The position numbers were made by a program, and so were the translations under genes. A stretch of 7,664 bases of DNA from Flavobacteriaceae bacterium (lineage in GTDB: Bacteria > Bacteroidota > Bacteroidia > Flavobacteriales > Flavobacteriaceae). The notes under the pieces were generated by a model. It was not told where the DNA came from. It searched no databases and saw nothing but the letters and a program-made list of their open reading frames with translations. The DNA is taken from NCBI GenBank assembly GCA_013042255.1, contig JABDQK010000145.1, forward strand, positions 1 to 7,664. Reading direction: 5' to 3'. Below, piece after piece: positions 6,573-7,664 of the stretch. Within the stretch, counting starts at the first letter, position 1. Every line of letters begins with the position of its first letter.

Positions 6573-6812
6573 TTACGATTTTAACTTGCGGTAAATAAAG
6601 AAAAATAGCGCTCCTATCAGAATATATGGGATGGCCATCAGGTAAACGATGCCATTATTGATTCCTTCAGCAACGGAAGTATTGCCTTCACTTTCGAGGA
6701 CAGCACGGCACATAGCACACTGCGCCTCTCCCAAAATGGGAAACAGTATTAAAATTCCCAGGGTGAGGATTAAGCGATATCGAGCCGATAAAAAAGAAGG
6801 TTTTTGCATCAT
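6573..6812 (-). CDS. Small membrane protein with CxxC motif, putative oxidase-assembly accessory
   Basis: A 79-residue protein of unknown function. Residues about 12-28 are a hydrophobic signal or anchor helix ending LGEAQC, with a plausible signal-peptidase cut after Ala30. Two cysteines follow at once in QCAMCRAVLES (Cys32, Cys35), then a polar stretch SEGNTSVAEGINNG, a second helix about 54-74, and a basic end RKLKS. The CxMC motif would sit at the outer face of the inner membrane, suited to binding copper or forming a disulfide; this is inference. The lipobox is poor (EAQC), so a lipoprotein is possible but not favoured. The gene follows the DUF420 gene by 8 bases, and I recall similar small QCxMCRA proteins in the same position in other Flavobacteriia, but cannot check that here. 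Two adjacent ATGs (6812 and 6809) are possible starts. A real gene is supported by spacing, strand and composition. Confidence 0.82.
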   Translation of the reverse strand: MMQKPSFLSARYRLILTLGILILFPILGEAQCAMCRAVLESEGNTSVAEGINNGIVYLMAIPYILIGALFFFIYRKLKS

Positions 6813-6820
6813 CTGATCTT

Positions 6821-7354
6821 TTAATAGGAATAATAAGGCGATATCATAAGATATACAATTACACCTGTTACGGCTACATATAACCAGACAGGAAAAGTAA
6901 TCCTGGCCAGTTTTTTATGTCGTTCAAAATTCTTTAAATAGGCACGGGCATAGGTATGCAGTACAAGTGGAATGATGGCTATGGAAAGCAGGATATGGGT
7001 AATCAGGATAAAATAATATATTCCCCTCACCCAGCCTTCCCCTCCGAAAGGTGTAGAATCTGAAGTCATATGGTATGCTACATACATCACTAGAAAAACT
7101 AAAGACAGTGCTATACAAGTAGTCATCAGTTTTTGATGTAGTTGTTGTTTCCCATTTTTAATCGCCCAAACAGCAACGACTAGTAAAGCTGCTGTAAGAC
7201 CATTGATGCCTGCGTAGATCGGAGGCAGAAAACTGAGGGGTTCCACATCGGGAAGACGTACCCCAAATAATGCGGCTACGACTATAGGTATCAGTATAGA
7301 TATGATAGTTATCCATCTGTTTACCTGCTTTTCATTTAAGCTTACCGTACTCAT
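6821..7354 (-). CDS. DUF420 family membrane protein (CtaM-like oxidase assembly)
   Basis: A 177-residue integral membrane protein with five predicted helices: about 13-31, 43-66, 77-95, 110-135 and 152-172. Conserved-looking histidines lie near the helix ends: His73 (LHQKLM), His95 (AYHMTSDS), His120 (ITHILLS), His133 (LHTYARA) and His146 (RHKKLARITFPVWLYV). The pattern HxKLM, YHM, HTYAR and HKKxARxTxPxWLYVxxTG is what I recognise as the DUF420 family. Members of this family, including CtaM/YozB of Firmicutes as I recall, are needed for function of heme-A oxidases, and the position directly after a SCO gene fits that role. The exact activity is not established; the histidines suggest metal or heme contact. 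The ATG at 7354 is one base after the SCO stop (TAA G ATG), pointing to coupled translation, and the protein begins right before the first helix as expected. Confidence 0.9.
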   Translation of the reverse strand: MSTVSLNEKQVNRWITIISILIPIVVAALFGVRLPDVEPLSFLPPIYAGINGLTAALLVVAVWAIKNGKQQLHQKLMTTCIALSLVFLVMYVAYHMTSDSTPFGGEGWVRGIYYFILITHILLSIAIIPLVLHTYARAYLKNFERHKKLARITFPVWLYVAVTGVIVYLMISPYYSY

Positions 7355-7355
7355 C

Positions 7356-7664
7356 TTATTCCTGCAATAATTTTTTTATGTCCTCTTTTAGAATACTGAT
7401 TTGCTCCTGCTCCCCTTCAAAATTCTCTACCTGAGATTCCTTAATTGTGCCTCGATAGTAAATCAGAGGATTGCCATAGGCATCTCTTCTTGAGCGCAGG
7501 TATCCGTTTTTATCGACGAGGGCAAAAAGGCCTGAATGCTCAAACCCCCCTGGTACATCCGGAGAACTGGCGGCAAAAATATTAAAGCCCTCATTGGCCA
7601 GTTTCATCACTTCTTCGGAGTTGCCTGTAAGCAGATTCCAGTCCATATCGGTGATTCCGTACTT
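7356..7664 (-). CDS. SCO1/SenC family copper chaperone (5' end outside window)
   Basis: The last 102 residues of a SCO-family thioredoxin-fold protein; the frame is open to the right edge, so the true start is outside and the internal ATG at 7646 is not the start. The visible part reads KYGITDMDWNLLTGNSEEV, then a loop with GGFEHSGLFALVDKNGYLR. The DMDWNLLTG segment and the histidine at 7536-7538, followed by a strand with LVDKNG, match the SCO core in which this His joins a CxxxC pair in binding copper; the CxxxC would lie upstream and cannot be checked. The Ser-Ser-Pro-Asp-Val-Pro-Gly-Gly loop before the His is a small insertion of variable type. SCO proteins are anchored to the periplasmic side of the inner membrane and help build the CuA site of cytochrome c oxidase. 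The gene is one base from the DUF420 gene. Confidence 0.88.
   Translation of the reverse strand, partial: KYGITDMDWNLLTGNSEEVMKLANEGFNIFAASSPDVPGGFEHSGLFALVDKNGYLRSRRDAYGNPLIYYRGTIKESQVENFEGEQEQISILKEDIKKLLQE

Noticed and set aside
6924..7118. 64-codon minus-strand open frame
   Set aside because: It is a second frame inside the DUF420 gene, whose own frame has clear helices and conserved motifs.
1..7664. Mobile element, CRISPR array, tRNA or defence system
   Set aside because: I saw no transposase or integrase-like frame, no regularly spaced repeats, no cloverleaf sequence and no defence-type domain. The region looks like ordinary chromosomal gene content.

Overview
The window looks like part of a chromosome from a Flavobacteriaceae-type Bacteroidetes. 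This rests on protein character (SCO, then a DUF420 protein, then a small CxxC protein, then MacB-like permeases), moderately AT-rich sequence, very tight gene packing, and start codons preceded by A-rich sequence rather than a Shine-Dalgarno. The assignment is by recognition, not by database search. Every gene I can support lies on the minus strand, so transcription runs from high to low coordinates. Both ends of the window cut a gene.

Upstream module (7664 to 6573): the C-terminal part of a SCO1/SenC-family copper chaperone, a five-helix DUF420 membrane protein, and a 79-residue membrane protein with a Cys-Ala-Met-Cys motif. They are separated by 1 and 8 bases and look like one translation-coupled unit. 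The first two families belong to cytochrome c oxidase assembly, so this is probably the tail of an oxidase operon whose structural genes lie beyond the right edge.

Downstream module (6477 to 1): a MacAB-like ABC export cassette in the order permease A, permease B, periplasmic adaptor, ATPase, permease C, permease D (D is cut by the left edge). Each full-length permease has the MacB/FtsX plan: one N-terminal helix, a large periplasmic domain, then three helices with a conserved VKERTxEIGIR cytoplasmic turn. By eye A resembles C and B resembles D, so the cassette holds two copies of a non-identical permease pair around one ATPase and one adaptor. No outer-membrane TolC-type gene is in view. The natural reading is tripartite efflux across both membranes with unknown substrate.

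Only two gaps are large enough for regulation: 6478-6572 before permease A, and 2717-2813 before the ATPase. Both carry the same two-part AT-rich sequence (plus strand ATTGTTACAA, then AATGTTAAA 25 or 26 bases later), which is the most interesting non-coding signal here. I saw no tRNA, rRNA, CRISPR array, insertion sequence or phage gene. No stretch over 300 bases lacks a gene.
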